64,000 nt of DNA from Ruminiclostridium hungatei (GCF_002051585.1 NZ_MZGX01000010.1:92019-156018), one strand, 5' to 3'; shown: positions 37,949 to 46,586, counted from the first letter of the stretch. The notes: a model not told the origin generated them from the letters alone. Translations and numbers: made by a program.

Positions 37949-39014
37949 CCGGTATACCAGGCATGTTCTCGTACACACAGGACAGAATTTTGACTTTGAA
38001 CTCAATGAGATATTCTTCCGGGAAATGAGAATAGGCATGCCCAGGTATTATCTGAACTGCGCGGGCAAGACACCTGTTGAAACAATAGCAAATGTACTGG
38101 TCAAAACAGATGAGGTACTGGAGCTTGAAAAGCCGGATGCCGTGCTTATATATGGAGATACCAACAGTTGTCTGTCTGTAATTGCCGCAAAAAGGAAGAA
38201 AATACCCATATTTCATATGGAAGCAGGGAACCGCTGTTTTGACCAGAGAGTACCCGAAGAAATAAACCGGAAAGTGGTGGACCATCTCAGCGACATAAAT
38301 ATGCCCATCTCGGAGCATGCCAGGAGATACCTGCTGCAGGAAGGCATAAAGGGGGAAACCATTATAAAAACCGGCTCCTCCATGAAGGAGGTTTTCGATT
38401 ATTACAGGGAGGATATAGGTAAATCAGAGATACTGGAAAAGCTGAAGCTGCAGCCTGATGAATATTTTGTTGTCAGCTCCCACAGAGAAGAAAATATTGA
38501 CTCCCAAAAGAATTTCAGGACTTTTATAGAAACTCTCAATGCCGTTGCAGGTAAATACCGGAAGAGGATGATAGTTTCAACCCATCCCAGGACTATGAAG
38601 AAAGTGGTGCTTATGGATAAGGCTGCTTTTGACTCCCGGATAGAATGGATTAAGCCCATGGGCTTTTTTGACTATATCAGGCTGCAGACAAATGCCTTTT
38701 GTGTCATATCCGACAGCGGCACCCTTATGGAGGAAGCGGCGCTTCTCTGCTTTCCGGCCATTACCATCAGAAATGCCCATGAACGGCCCGAGGGAATGGA
38801 TGAAGGCGTACTTATCATGTCGGGACTGAAAAAGGACAGGGTGATTCAGGCCGTTGAAATGGCCACCGGCATTGCAAAGGAACGTGCGGACAGAGCCAAA
38901 AATATTCCGCCTGTTCAGGATTACAATGTGTCCAATGTTTCCGACAAGGTTGCGGAAATCATCCTGAGCTATACCGATTATATCAGGAGGACAGTATGGA
39001 GGGAGATGGAATAG
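37875..39014 (+). CDS. UDP-N-acetylglucosamine 2-epimerase family (CapG/FnlC-like)
   Basis: 379 residues with the two-Rossmann epimerase fold: VGTRPEIIKLS at the start, YGDTNSCLSVIAAK, HMEAGNRCFD, SSHREENID, and SDSGTLMEEAALL. The DSGT spelling, rather than DSGG, is that of the enzymes which make UDP-L-FucNAc or UDP-L-QuiNAc, not of WecB for ManNAc. Together with the flanking dehydratase and reductase this gives a three-enzyme set. Starts inside the preceding gene. Confidence 0.87.
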   Translation: MLKVMTIVGTRPEIIKLSRVIHKLDRYTRHVLVHTGQNFDFELNEIFFREMRIGMPRYYLNCAGKTPVETIANVLVKTDEVLELEKPDAVLIYGDTNSCLSVIAAKRKKIPIFHMEAGNRCFDQRVPEEINRKVVDHLSDINMPISEHARRYLLQEGIKGETIIKTGSSMKEVFDYYREDIGKSEILEKLKLQPDEYFVVSSHREENIDSQKNFRTFIETLNAVAGKYRKRMIVSTHPRTMKKVVLMDKAAFDSRIEWIKPMGFFDYIRLQTNAFCVISDSGTLMEEAALLCFPAITIRNAHERPEGMDEGVLIMSGLKKDRVIQAVEMATGIAKERADRAKNIPPVQDYNVSNVSDKVAEIILSYTDYIRRTVWREME

Positions 39015-39017
39015 CGT

Positions 39018-39893
39018 ATGGGCAGGAAAAAAATATTGATTCTTGGCTCCGGGGGAATGGCGGGGCATGCTATGACAACCTTCCTTGAAGAAACGGGAGC
39101 TTATGATGTATTTAATCTTGCACATAGGAAGAAGCTCAATGAAAGAACCATCGTACTGGATGTGACGGACTTTTCCGGCTTTGCAGCACTGCTGGCCCGG
39201 GAGGACTTTGATGTGGTTATAAACTGTATAGGGGTCTTAAACCAGTATGCTTCAGATCATATAGACAGGGCGATTCTCCTGAACTCCTACCTGCCGCATT
39301 TTCTGGAAGACAGGTTCAAGGGGACGCCAGCAAAAATCATTCATTTAAGCACAGACTGTGTTTTCTCGGGAAAAACAGGCCCGTATACCGAGGATTCCTT
39401 TAAAGACGGGGATACATATTATGACCGGACAAAGGCCCTGGGAGAGGTTTGCCAGGGCCGAAGCCTGACAGTCAGAACCTCCATAATAGGCCCGGATATG
39501 AATTATGACGGAATAGGTTTGTTTAACTGGTTTATGAAAGCCAGCGGGAAAATAGACGGCTATGTAAATGCCTTCTGGACCGGCATCACCACCATAGAAC
39601 TGGCAAAAGCCGTAGAAAAGTTGATCTTGGCGGACTTGACGGGAATTTACCACCTGGTCTCAAACAAAAGTATAAATAAATATGAACTGCTGCTGCTTTT
39701 CAAGAATACCTTCAACAGGGAGGATATCCAGGTGGAAAGGTATTTCAATGAACGCCTGGATAAAAGTCTTATCAACACCCGCAGGGATTTTGAATACAGG
39801 GTGCCCGAATACAGGGCCATGCTGGAGGAAATGAGGCAGTGGATTCTGAAGCATCCCGCCTTTTATCCTCATTATTCAGCATTTATCTCCTGA
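39018..39893 (+). CDS. RmlD-like nucleotide-sugar reductase
   Basis: 291-residue SDR: LGSGGMAGHAMTTFLEE cofactor loop, NCIGVLNQ, STDCVFSGKTGPYTE and YDRTKALGE with the Tyr-x-x-x-Lys pair. These are features of dTDP-4-dehydrorhamnose reductases. In this context it most likely reduces the 4-keto group of the UDP-6-deoxy sugar. It lacks the C-terminal cupin half of CapF, so it matches the RmlD-type reductase of the L-QuiNAc route better. Starts three bases after the epimerase stop. Confidence 0.85.
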   Translation: MGRKKILILGSGGMAGHAMTTFLEETGAYDVFNLAHRKKLNERTIVLDVTDFSGFAALLAREDFDVVINCIGVLNQYASDHIDRAILLNSYLPHFLEDRFKGTPAKIIHLSTDCVFSGKTGPYTEDSFKDGDTYYDRTKALGEVCQGRSLTVRTSIIGPDMNYDGIGLFNWFMKASGKIDGYVNAFWTGITTIELAKAVEKLILADLTGIYHLVSNKSINKYELLLLFKNTFNREDIQVERYFNERLDKSLINTRRDFEYRVPEYRAMLEEMRQWILKHPAFYPHYSAFIS

Positions 39894-40168
39894 TTTTTAA
39901 AGGTTCTGCCGATGTGGGGGCACTTTTTTAAAATTTGATGTTTTTATAGTAATATCTCAAAAAAATGTATTGTTTTAATGACATTTGTAACATATAATAA
40001 TATTGTAAAAATTTTACTTGATTGCTGTTGATTATTAAAGATACTTGTATGATTGGAGCGCTATTTGTAAAAAGGTTATTTGGATAAGTTGGCGAAAACT
40101 GATGATTTACGTAAGGAAAGCCGGTTTTGGGGCTCGTATTTTATGAATTTAAAAGGAGGACAAGCAAT

Positions 40169-40558
40169 ATGGAACAAAAGGTAAAAATAATCGAATCCAA
40201 TTCTGCCAGCGGAGGTATAATAGGGAATCTGCCTGCTGTCGTATTTCAGATGTCACCAGTAGTGACGTTTCAAGCTTTTGTAAGCGGAACCACAGTGCTG
40301 GTACAAATGAATAATACACTATATAAGACCAATGAGCAGCGCAACCTTACGCCAAGCCAGCCCACGGCAAGTGTGCCCTTCCGCCTGTATGTGGGCAATG
40401 GCTGGATGCAGTTGAATGACGGTGTAATAGACCTGGAACTGAAGCTGGAAAACAACCGTCCCAAGGAGGTGTGGGTTACCGCTTGTTTTGATACCTGCAA
40501 CAGCTCTACAGGGTATACCTTCGGAACGCTGGGGGGGACCTTCCTACTTCCTCTGTGA
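40169..40558 (+). CDS. Hypothetical protein at end of glycan cluster
   Basis: 129 residues, not recognised. No signal peptide or TM segment. Beta-rich and polar, with runs of Val/Thr/Asn, aromatic residues in the second half (YVGNGWMQLNDG) and a single pair CFDTC near residue 108. Strong AAAGGAGGA seven bases before ATG, so high expression is plausible. A -10-like CATATAATA lies at 39991-39999, similar to sporulation sigma sites, without a clear -35. It may be a surface or spore protein modified by the sugar cluster; that is conjecture. Confidence 0.7.
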   Translation: MEQKVKIIESNSASGGIIGNLPAVVFQMSPVVTFQAFVSGTTVLVQMNNTLYKTNEQRNLTPSQPTASVPFRLYVGNGWMQLNDGVIDLELKLENNRPKEVWVTACFDTCNSSTGYTFGTLGGTFLLPL

Positions 40559-40676
40559 CATGCTGATAGTCAAGCATAATAAACCATGATAAAACCATAA
40601 TAAACGGTTATGAATATGATTGTATAAGCCTATCCGGCTTTGGATGAATAAAAGTGAATAAGCTGGGAATCAAGCC

Positions 40677-40711
40677 ATCACCTTATAATTGAAGTATAGG
40701 GTGATTTTTTC
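40677..40711 (+). terminator. Terminator after the hypothetical gene
   Basis: Stem ATCACC / GGTGAT extended by TATA / TATA pairs, followed by six T. Confidence 0.75.
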
Positions 40712-40793
40712 TTTTGTATTAAATCGCATATTGATGTCATATGTATAAATCATGCAGGTTGTCTGTGAAAAATATATGAAGAGAGAGAAACTG

Positions 40794-41801
40794 ATGCTTC
40801 AAAACGTGCTTATTTTATTGTTAAGTCTTGGAATAATACTTATGGGCTGTGAACTGTTTACAAATGGGATAGAATGGCTGGGGAAAAGACTCAAGCTGGG
40901 AGACGGAGTGGTTGGGAGTATTCTTTCGGCAGTTGGGACCTGCCTGCCTGAAACACTGATTCCCATAATAGCGCTGCTGTTTTCAAAGGGAAAGCCGGAA
41001 TCCACGGATATAGGTATAGGTGCCATAGTCGGAGCGCCTTTTATGCTCTCAACGCTGGCCTTCTTTATTACGGGGTTAAGTGTGGTCGTATTTGCCAAGA
41101 GGCGCAAAACGGGCTTGATTTTAAATGTGAATCTGGATATTCTGAGCAGGGATATATCTTTCTTTGTAGTAGTCTATACAAGTATGGTTCTGGTATCAAC
41201 GGTCAATCTGGGTGTGGTCAAGAATATGCTGGCTGTGGTGCTGTTAGGCTGTTATGCATATTACGTTTTTAAGACGGTGGACAGTGATAAGTGCAGTGAC
41301 GGAGAAATTGACGACCTGACCTTTTCCAGGGCTTTTAACACAAAGACAAATCTGTTTGTAATACTGCTTCAGGTTTTAGTGGCATTGGCAGTTATAATTA
41401 TTGGTGCTGAACTCTTTGTAGGAAATATTGAGGTGGTATCAAAAGGGCTTGGAATTTCAACCCTGGCATTATCAATAATCATCACTCCTGTTGCCACCGA
41501 GCTGCCTGAGAAGTTCAACAGCGTCATATGGATCAGCAAGAGCAAGGACACCCTGTCCCTTGGAAATATAACCGGAGCAATGGTGTTCCAGAGCTGTATA
41601 CCTGTGTCCATCGGAATACTGGCAACAGGCTGGAGGCTTGACATCATAACTGTAGTAAGTGCCTTGCTGGCTCTGGGTTCTGCTTTGGTAACATATATCT
41701 GGATAAAGCTGAAAAAGCAGCTTAACCCTTTGCCGCTCCTGTCCGGAGGGCTGTTTTACGCCATTTTTATTGTCTTCCTCATTGAGAGAGGCTTTAATTA
41801 G
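40794..41801 (+). CDS. Sodium/calcium exchanger family protein
   Basis: 335 residues, about ten TM helices in two repeats. The alpha repeats are visible as SAVGTCLPETLIPI and ITPVATELPEKFNSVIW, with Glu in each, the cation-binding residues of CaCA exchangers; each repeat is followed by DIGIGAIVGAPF or SLGNITGAMVFQ. Start ATG 40794 after GAGAGAG; two earlier in-frame codons (40752, 40776) are possible. The transported ion is inferred from the family only. Confidence 0.86.
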   Translation: MLQNVLILLLSLGIILMGCELFTNGIEWLGKRLKLGDGVVGSILSAVGTCLPETLIPIIALLFSKGKPESTDIGIGAIVGAPFMLSTLAFFITGLSVVVFAKRRKTGLILNVNLDILSRDISFFVVVYTSMVLVSTVNLGVVKNMLAVVLLGCYAYYVFKTVDSDKCSDGEIDDLTFSRAFNTKTNLFVILLQVLVALAVIIIGAELFVGNIEVVSKGLGISTLALSIIITPVATELPEKFNSVIWISKSKDTLSLGNITGAMVFQSCIPVSIGILATGWRLDIITVVSALLALGSALVTYIWIKLKKQLNPLPLLSGGLFYAIFIVFLIERGFN

Positions 41802-41813
41802 CATCTTAAAATC

Positions 41814-41851
41814 TCCTCCAAATTTATGCACCCTATTTATCGAATGCTGTA
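41814..41851. repeat. Solo end of family 2 element A
   Basis: CCAAATTTATGCACCC, TATTTATCGAATGCTGTA then CTAG: the same as the right end of the complete element at 45352-45516 and the complement of its left end. The other half is missing and element B follows at the CTAG. Confidence 0.65.
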
Positions 41852-42018
41852 CTAGTGGTCTGTAACACCTAAAAGTCACATATTGCCGACGGTTAAATTC
41901 TGCGCAGAATTTCGTTGCTGTTCTTGCCAATACATACAGTATTGCCTTCGTCCTCCGCCTTACCCTGCAAAAAATTTCCACGCGGGCAATATACGTTTTA
42001 AATGTTGCGGACCACTAG
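41852..42018. repeat. Family 2 element B (MITE-like), 159 bp between CTAG copies
   Basis: Between CTAG at 41852-41855 and CTAG at 42015-42018. Terminal arms TGGTCTGTAACA (41856) and the complement of TGTTGCGGACCA (42003-42014) match with two mismatches, and the inner CATATTGCC / GGCAATATA also pair. Inside: TCCTCCGCCTT (41951-41961) and a small hairpin, both shared with element A. No reading frame. The right CTAG supplies the TAG stop of the leftward DUF4363 gene. Confidence 0.72.
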
Positions 42019-42407
42019 AATATATTTTCAAAGGTAAAACCTTCCTTTTCAGGTATGTGGCGGATATAATGCCTGAGAGTTTCAAGTTCTGCCAGGGATG
42101 AGGAATAATCCTCGCTTTCAACATACATTTTGGTCTTATTATAGGAATCCTCTATGTTATCAATTTCAAAGTGATCTACAAGCATAGCCCAGAAATACTT
42201 TGTATTTTTCCAGTTTCTGCTGAATTCCTCCAGTTGCTTTTCTGCGGAAGTCCATTGCTTGTCCGTGACGGATTTACCCGCAGAAACAATTGACAACTCC
42301 AGCACTCCTGCCGATTTATCCAGATAATACAGGGTTAATGAGCCTGAGAGAACTACTGTTATCAGGAGTACGGAAACAAGAATGATTATTTTGGTATTTG
42401 AGTTCAT
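42015..42407 (-). CDS. DUF4363 family protein
   Basis: 130 residues: one N-terminal TM helix or signal anchor (IIILVSVLLITVVLSGSL), then an outside helical domain with WTSAEKQLEEFSRNWKNTKYFWAMLVDHFEIDNIE, the DUF4363 pattern. Function unknown; often next to a DUF421 gene in clostridia, as here. ATG 42407 lies 12 bases after AGGAG, so the start is less sure. Its stop TAG lies in the CTAG border of element B. Confidence 0.82.
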   Translation of the reverse strand: MNSNTKIIILVSVLLITVVLSGSLTLYYLDKSAGVLELSIVSAGKSVTDKQWTSAEKQLEEFSRNWKNTKYFWAMLVDHFEIDNIEDSYNKTKMYVESEDYSSSLAELETLRHYIRHIPEKEGFTFENIF

Positions 42408-42423
42408 GGGATGGTATGCTCCT

Positions 42424-43140
42424 TTAGGTTCTGTATTTTTCCTTGGCCTGGCAGAAAAGCTTCCCGTCTGAATCAATACTTGCAAAGAATACTTCCTCTA
42501 TGCTCCTGATGCCGATTTTTTTCAGCTCGATTTCCAGTGTTCCTTTATTCAGCCCGGTTTTTTTCAAATTGGAGGAAACCAGCTCCCCGTCAATTATCAG
42601 ATCGATTGCAGGAGCCTCATACTTCACCGACAGGTTCAGATCCTCCGGAGTTACATTTCTTTTAGCTGCTTTAGGCACAACGCTTAACTGACCGTTGGTT
42701 TCCAGAATGGCAAATTCCACATCTGCTATGTCATAAATATCCTTGCTTCTGAGCTGTTCCATAAAATCAGTCAGAGTATACAGCTCATTCCGGAAAACCT
42801 GTTCGTTGATTTTTCCCGAGGAAATCAGGATGCTGGGTCTTCCGCAGATAATATTCCTGGCCTTATAGCTTTTTAAGGATATGAAGGAAATGAGTATCTG
42901 GGCAGTCAGCATGGTGAGTATGGGAATGATGCCGTTCACCAGCGGAATACCTGTATTTTGCATGGGCACCGAAGCCAATTCGGAAATCATTATGGCTACG
43001 GCCAGCTCAAAAGGCTGCAATTGCCCTATCTGTCTTTTGCCCATTATTCTCATGGCAATAATAACAACGATGTAAAGAATTAATGTCCTTATAAAAACAA
43101 CCAGCAATGTCCATAACCTCTTTCTATTTTGATGATACAT
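42424..43140 (-). CDS. DUF421 / YetF-like membrane protein
   Basis: 238 residues. Three TM helices in the first 85 residues including MGKRQIGQLQPFELAVAIMISELAS, the conserved YetF core, then a cytoplasmic alpha/beta domain (GRPSILISSGKINEQVFRNELYTLTDFMEQLRSKDIYDIADVEFAILETNGQLSV). Relatives in Bacillus are linked to spores and membrane stability, without known activity. Lies 16 bases upstream of the DUF4363 gene on the same strand. Confidence 0.9.
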   Translation of the reverse strand: MYHQNRKRLWTLLVVFIRTLILYIVVIIAMRIMGKRQIGQLQPFELAVAIMISELASVPMQNTGIPLVNGIIPILTMLTAQILISFISLKSYKARNIICGRPSILISSGKINEQVFRNELYTLTDFMEQLRSKDIYDIADVEFAILETNGQLSVVPKAAKRNVTPEDLNLSVKYEAPAIDLIIDGELVSSNLKKTGLNKGTLEIELKKIGIRSIEEVFFASIDSDGKLFCQAKEKYRT

Positions 43141-43590
43141 ATATTATTAAAAGAATGACAAAAAAAATACATTTTTACCTGGTGCCCGGAATACCGGTTT
43201 GAGGGTCTGTTTTACGTAATTCATAGATATTTGAAGAAAATTAGAGATATTTCTATAAATAGCCATATAATTCGGTTGCTGATAATTTATTCGGTTGATT
43301 ATGCTCATAATTTCAGGTTTTATGAAATTAATACTATAGTGATATAATAAACTGGTATTCTTTACTATGGGGCATTGTAAATGGCGTATGCTTGTTATAA
43401 TGCTCATTATTTTTACTCTTTTTTATGGGGCTTCAATGCAGGTTGCAATAATATTATTGCATTAATTTAATTTATTGTGGTAGAATTATGTGTAAACGAA
43501 TTATACAGTAAGTTGAGAGTTATAAAACAGTAAGGCTTAAGACAGAATAAAAAAATAAATACAATAAAGCAGGGATTAATCAGGGACGTT
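43141..43590. other. A/T-rich divergent gap upstream of the tyrS leader
   Basis: No gene seen. It contains a perfect 18-bp palindrome, TGCAATAATATTATTGCA, at 43444-43461, and A/T-rich promoter-like sequence for both flanks. No terminator or repeat of the other families was found. Confidence 0.4.
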
Positions 43591-43594
43591 TTTA

Positions 43595-43862
43595 AGCGTT
43601 CCGCAGTAGCAGTTCATGTTGATTCAGAGAGCAATCTGGCTGGTGTGAAGGTTGAGAGCATGGACAGGCGAATTACGGATTAGGAGCCGCTTATGCCGGG
43701 TGTGCCCGTTACAGCTTCAAAGGTGTTTATAATTTGGTACGGCAGGACATATGCAATATGTCGTCTGTTGTTCTGTTATTTGACTGATTTTAAATTATAA
43801 ATGCGAATTAAGGTGGTACCACGAGCTCTTCGTCCTTATACAGGCGGGAGTTTTTTTATTGC
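43595..43862 (+). promoter_or_regulatory. T-box riboswitch of tyrS (tRNA-Tyr sensing)
   Basis: Leader with CAGAGAGC and GGCTGGTGTGAAGG stem I elements, a candidate tyrosine specifier TAC at 43674-43676 in GCGAATTACGG, T-box AAGGTGGTACCACGA (43810-43824), and a terminator stem ending GGCGGGAG plus seven T (43844-43858). Confidence 0.9.
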
Positions 43863-43945
43863 TCCGGAGATTTATGATATTATTTCCAGAATATCTGAAA
43901 CTGCGGGCAATTTGATAAATACAGCTACAAGGAGAGTGGAAGGCA

Positions 43946-45172
43946 ATGAGTAATGTATTTGATTTATTGCAGGAAAGAGGTTTTATAGCGCAGGTAACAC
44001 ATGAGGAAGAGGTTAAGAAGCTTCTCGCTGAGAAAAGTGTGACCTTTTATATAGGTTTTGACCCCACTGCCGACAGTCTGCATGTGGGACATTTTCTTCA
44101 GTTGATGGTAATGGCGCACATGCAGCAGGCAGGTCACAGACCTATTGTCCTCATCGGCGGGGGAACCGCAATGGTGGGAGACCCCAGCGGCAAGAACGAC
44201 ATGAGAAAGATGATGACCAGAGAAATAGTCAGCCATAATGTTGAAAGCTTTAAAACGCAGATTTCCAAGTTCATTGATTTTTCAAACGACAGGGCTATCA
44301 TGGTTGATAACGGTGACTGGCTGCTGGGTCTGAACTATGTGGAATTTTTAAGAGATGTGGGGGTTCATTTTTCGGTCAACAGAATGCTGACTGCGGAGTG
44401 CTTCAAGAGCAGGATGGAAAAAGGCTTGACCTTCCTGGAGTTTAACTACATGCTCATGCAGAGCTATGACTTTCTGGTGCTGAACAGAAAATACGACTGC
44501 CAGATGGAGTTGGGCGGGGATGACCAGTGGTCCAATATTTTAGGGGGTCTTGAACTGTGCAGGAAATCCGACGGGAAAAGCGTGTATGGCATGACCTTCA
44601 CACTTCTGACCACAAGTGAAGGCAAGAAAATGGGCAAGACGGAAAGCGGAGCCGTATGGCTTGACCCTGAAAAGACAACGCCCTACGAGTTTTACCAGTA
44701 CTGGAGAAATGTAAGTGACAATGATGTGGAAAAATGTCTTGCACTTCTTACCTTCCTTCCCATGGAGGAAGTCAGAAGACTGGGCTCTCTTACAGATGCA
44801 GGAATAAATCAGGCAAAGGCCATACTGGCCTTTGAAGTTACCAAAATAGTTCATGGGGAAGAGGAGGCCAATAAGGCAAAGGAAGCCGCCGAAGCCATAT
44901 TTGGAGGAAAAGGCAGCTCGGACAATATTCCATTCATTGAAGTAAAGGCCGCCGACCTGGAGGCGGGAATCAAGATTACCGATTTGCTGGTGCTCTCAGA
45001 GCTCACTCCCTCAAAGAGTGAGGCAAGAAGAGCTGTTCAGCAGGGCGGTGTGGCCATTAATGAAAACAAGGTGGCAAGCTTTGATTACACTGTGGGAAAA
45101 GCTGATCTGGCTGAGGGTGAAATGATGCTGCAAAAAGGCAAGAAGAGCTTTGTAAAAATCAAGGTTGTTTAA
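43946..45172 (+). CDS. tyrS: Tyrosyl-tRNA synthetase
   Basis: Class I synthetase, 408 residues. Tyrosine pocket [16 protein letters not shown] with the HIGH-type motif [13 protein letters not shown], and KMSKS-type KKMGKTESG. The C-terminal 65 residues form an S4 RNA-binding domain ([30 protein letters not shown]). ATG follows AAGGAGAG. Controlled by the T-box leader directly upstream. Confidence 0.98.
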   Translation: MSNVFDLLQERGFIAQVTHEEEVKKLLAEKSVTFYIGFDPTADSLHVGHFLQLMVMAHMQQAGHRPIVLIGGGTAMVGDPSGKNDMRKMMTREIVSHNVESFKTQISKFIDFSNDRAIMVDNGDWLLGLNYVEFLRDVGVHFSVNRMLTAECFKSRMEKGLTFLEFNYMLMQSYDFLVLNRKYDCQMELGGDDQWSNILGGLELCRKSDGKSVYGMTFTLLTTSEGKKMGKTESGAVWLDPEKTTPYEFYQYWRNVSDNDVEKCLALLTFLPMEEVRRLGSLTDAGINQAKAILAFEVTKIVHGEEEANKAKEAAEAIFGGKGSSDNIPFIEVKAADLEAGIKITDLLVLSELTPSKSEARRAVQQGGVAINENKVASFDYTVGKADLAEGEMMLQKGKKSFVKIKVV

Positions 45173-45194
45173 AATCGGAGTATCCGTTTCAAAA

Positions 45195-45252
45195 GGGAGC
45201 ATGTCAAGACTAATGTACTTTACTGTACATGGAGCGGGCGGCTCCTTTTTAT
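45195..45252 (+). terminator. Terminator of tyrS
   Basis: Outer stem GGAGC / GCTCC with inner ATGTAC / GTACAT stem, then five T. Confidence 0.75.
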
Positions 45253-45281
45253 TGCCCGGAAAAAGAAAAAAATCATAAGTT

Positions 45282-45327
45282 GAATTGCACCTGACACATA
45301 AATAAGTTTTGTGTCAGGTGCAATTTC
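45282..45327. repeat. Stand-alone perfect hairpin
   Basis: 17-bp stem GAATTGCACCTGACACA / TGTGTCAGGTGCAATTTC around an 11-base loop, without a T run. It lies between the tyrS terminator and element A; role unclear. Confidence 0.6.
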
Positions 45328-45351
45328 AGTTTGTGAACGTAAAATTTGGTA

Positions 45352-45516
45352 CTAGTACAACATTCGATAAATAAGGTGCATAAATTTGGGTATATTTTTG
45401 GGGAAATACAAGGCGGAGGAGTGCGGAATAATTGCTTTATTCCAATCGACGACAACGATGTAGTTCAAAAAAATATACCCAAATTATGTGCCGGGATTTA
45501 CCGAAGGCTGTACTAG
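45352..45516. repeat. Family 2 element A (MITE-like), 157 bp between CTAG copies
   Basis: Flanked by CTAG at 45352-45355 and 45513-45516. Terminal arms are long: TACAACATTCGATAAAT and, further in, AAATTTGGGTATATTTTT, against the complement at 45467-45512. Inside: AAGGCGGAGGA (45410-45420), hairpin GGAATAA-TTGC-TTATTCC-type (45425-45443), then GACAACGATG. No gene. Its right CTAG supplies the TAG stop of the gntR gene. Confidence 0.75.
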
Positions 45517-46352
45517 CGTGTCATTTTTCTTTTGCCGGAATTTGCCCCGCCTGATTTTGCGGAGGAATGCCCCGGCGATTCCATGCCTGGCTGTGGTTTG
45601 TCTTTTTCCGGATATACATCAATTTCAAATTTGTTCACGTCGCCTCTATAGCGGGAAAAGGCGTAGTCAATAATGTTTCCGCTCTCTGTCCTGGTTATGG
45701 TATTAAAGCTGAGTATGGGAACGCCCAGTTTGATTCCCAGCAAAGACACATCCTCTGCCGTTGATTTGGAGGCCGATACAATTGTCTTGGTTACATAGGT
45801 TCTTGATTCCGGCTGCTGGGAAAGCACCTCGTACAGGGATTCCTTCTCAAAGTCATGGCTTAGAATAAAGCTGCACAGAGAGTAAGGCAAAAAATTCTGC
45901 ATTGTCACCATAGGCATATCATTTGAAAATCTTCTCCTGAACATTGAGATAACCTTGTTTTTTGGATCCAGATCCAGATATGAGGAGATAACCTCTCCGG
46001 CTTCAATAACCTTCAAGTCAACCAATTCGGTGCGTGCTTCCATTCCGGTCCGGGCTACCTGCTGGTAAAAGGGCTCGAAAGATCTTATATGTGCTGCGTT
46101 TTCCTTTGGATGAGTAACAAAAGTACCCTTGCTTGTCTGACGGGACAGCCAGCCCTCCTGGACAAGCTCCGATATTGCCTGTCTTACTGTGGAACGGCTG
46201 ATTTTAAACAACTCCTGAATTTCGTATTCAGTGGGAATTGGTGCTCCTATTTTATAATTACCATTCTTGATTTCTTCCAGCAAAAAGCTTTTTAGCTGAT
46301 AGTAAAGGGGAATTGGAACCTCCCGGTTTAATTCATGCTTGTTTAAAGGCAT
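45513..46352 (-). CDS. GntR-family regulator (HutC/UTRA type)
   Basis: 279 residues. N-terminal winged helix: PIPLYYQLKSFLLEEI, PTEYEIQELFKISRSTVRQAISELVQEGWL and GTFVT; C-terminal UTRA ligand domain from about residue 90 (VISMFRRRFSNDMPMVTMQNFL). It probably senses a phosphosugar of the operon that runs away from it. ATG 46352 after AAAGGTGG. The last codons run up to the stop formed by the border of element A. It lies divergent to the sugar operon, and both promoters carry the same palindrome. Confidence 0.9.
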   Translation of the reverse strand: MPLNKHELNREVPIPLYYQLKSFLLEEIKNGNYKIGAPIPTEYEIQELFKISRSTVRQAISELVQEGWLSRQTSKGTFVTHPKENAAHIRSFEPFYQQVARTGMEARTELVDLKVIEAGEVISSYLDLDPKNKVISMFRRRFSNDMPMVTMQNFLPYSLCSFILSHDFEKESLYEVLSQQPESRTYVTKTIVSASKSTAEDVSLLGIKLGVPILSFNTITRTESGNIIDYAFSRYRGDVNKFEIDVYPEKDKPQPGMESPGHSSAKSGGANSGKRKMTR

Positions 46353-46392
46353 GAATGGCACCACCTTTCTTTTACTGTATTGCTTGATATTA

Positions 46393-46442
46393 TTGTACGT
46401 ACTAACGTATCTTTATTATACATTAAAAAAAAGATAATACAA
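46393..46442 (-). promoter_or_regulatory. Promoter and operator of the gntR gene
   Basis: Minus strand: -35 TTGTAT (46442-46437), 16-base spacer, -10 TATAAT (46420-46415), then operator GTTAGTACGTACAA (46406-46393) just past the likely start site, suggesting self-repression. Confidence 0.7.
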
Positions 46443-46527
46443 GCTATGGGGAATAATATTTATACTAAATCAACAACATATACTATTGATATTATATAAA
46501 AATATACAAATTGCATAAAAATAATGA

Positions 46528-46586
46528 TTGACAAGCTTAAAGGCAAGTGGTATAACTAATATCGTAATGTTGTTATGTACGTACAA
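46528..46586 (+). promoter_or_regulatory. Promoter and operator of the sugar operon
   Basis: TTGACA (46528-46533), exact 17-base spacer, TATAAC (46551-46556), then GTTATGTACGTACAA (46572-46586), centred on the palindrome GTACGTAC, just past +1. It matches the site at the gntR promoter in sequence and position. Confidence 0.8.
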
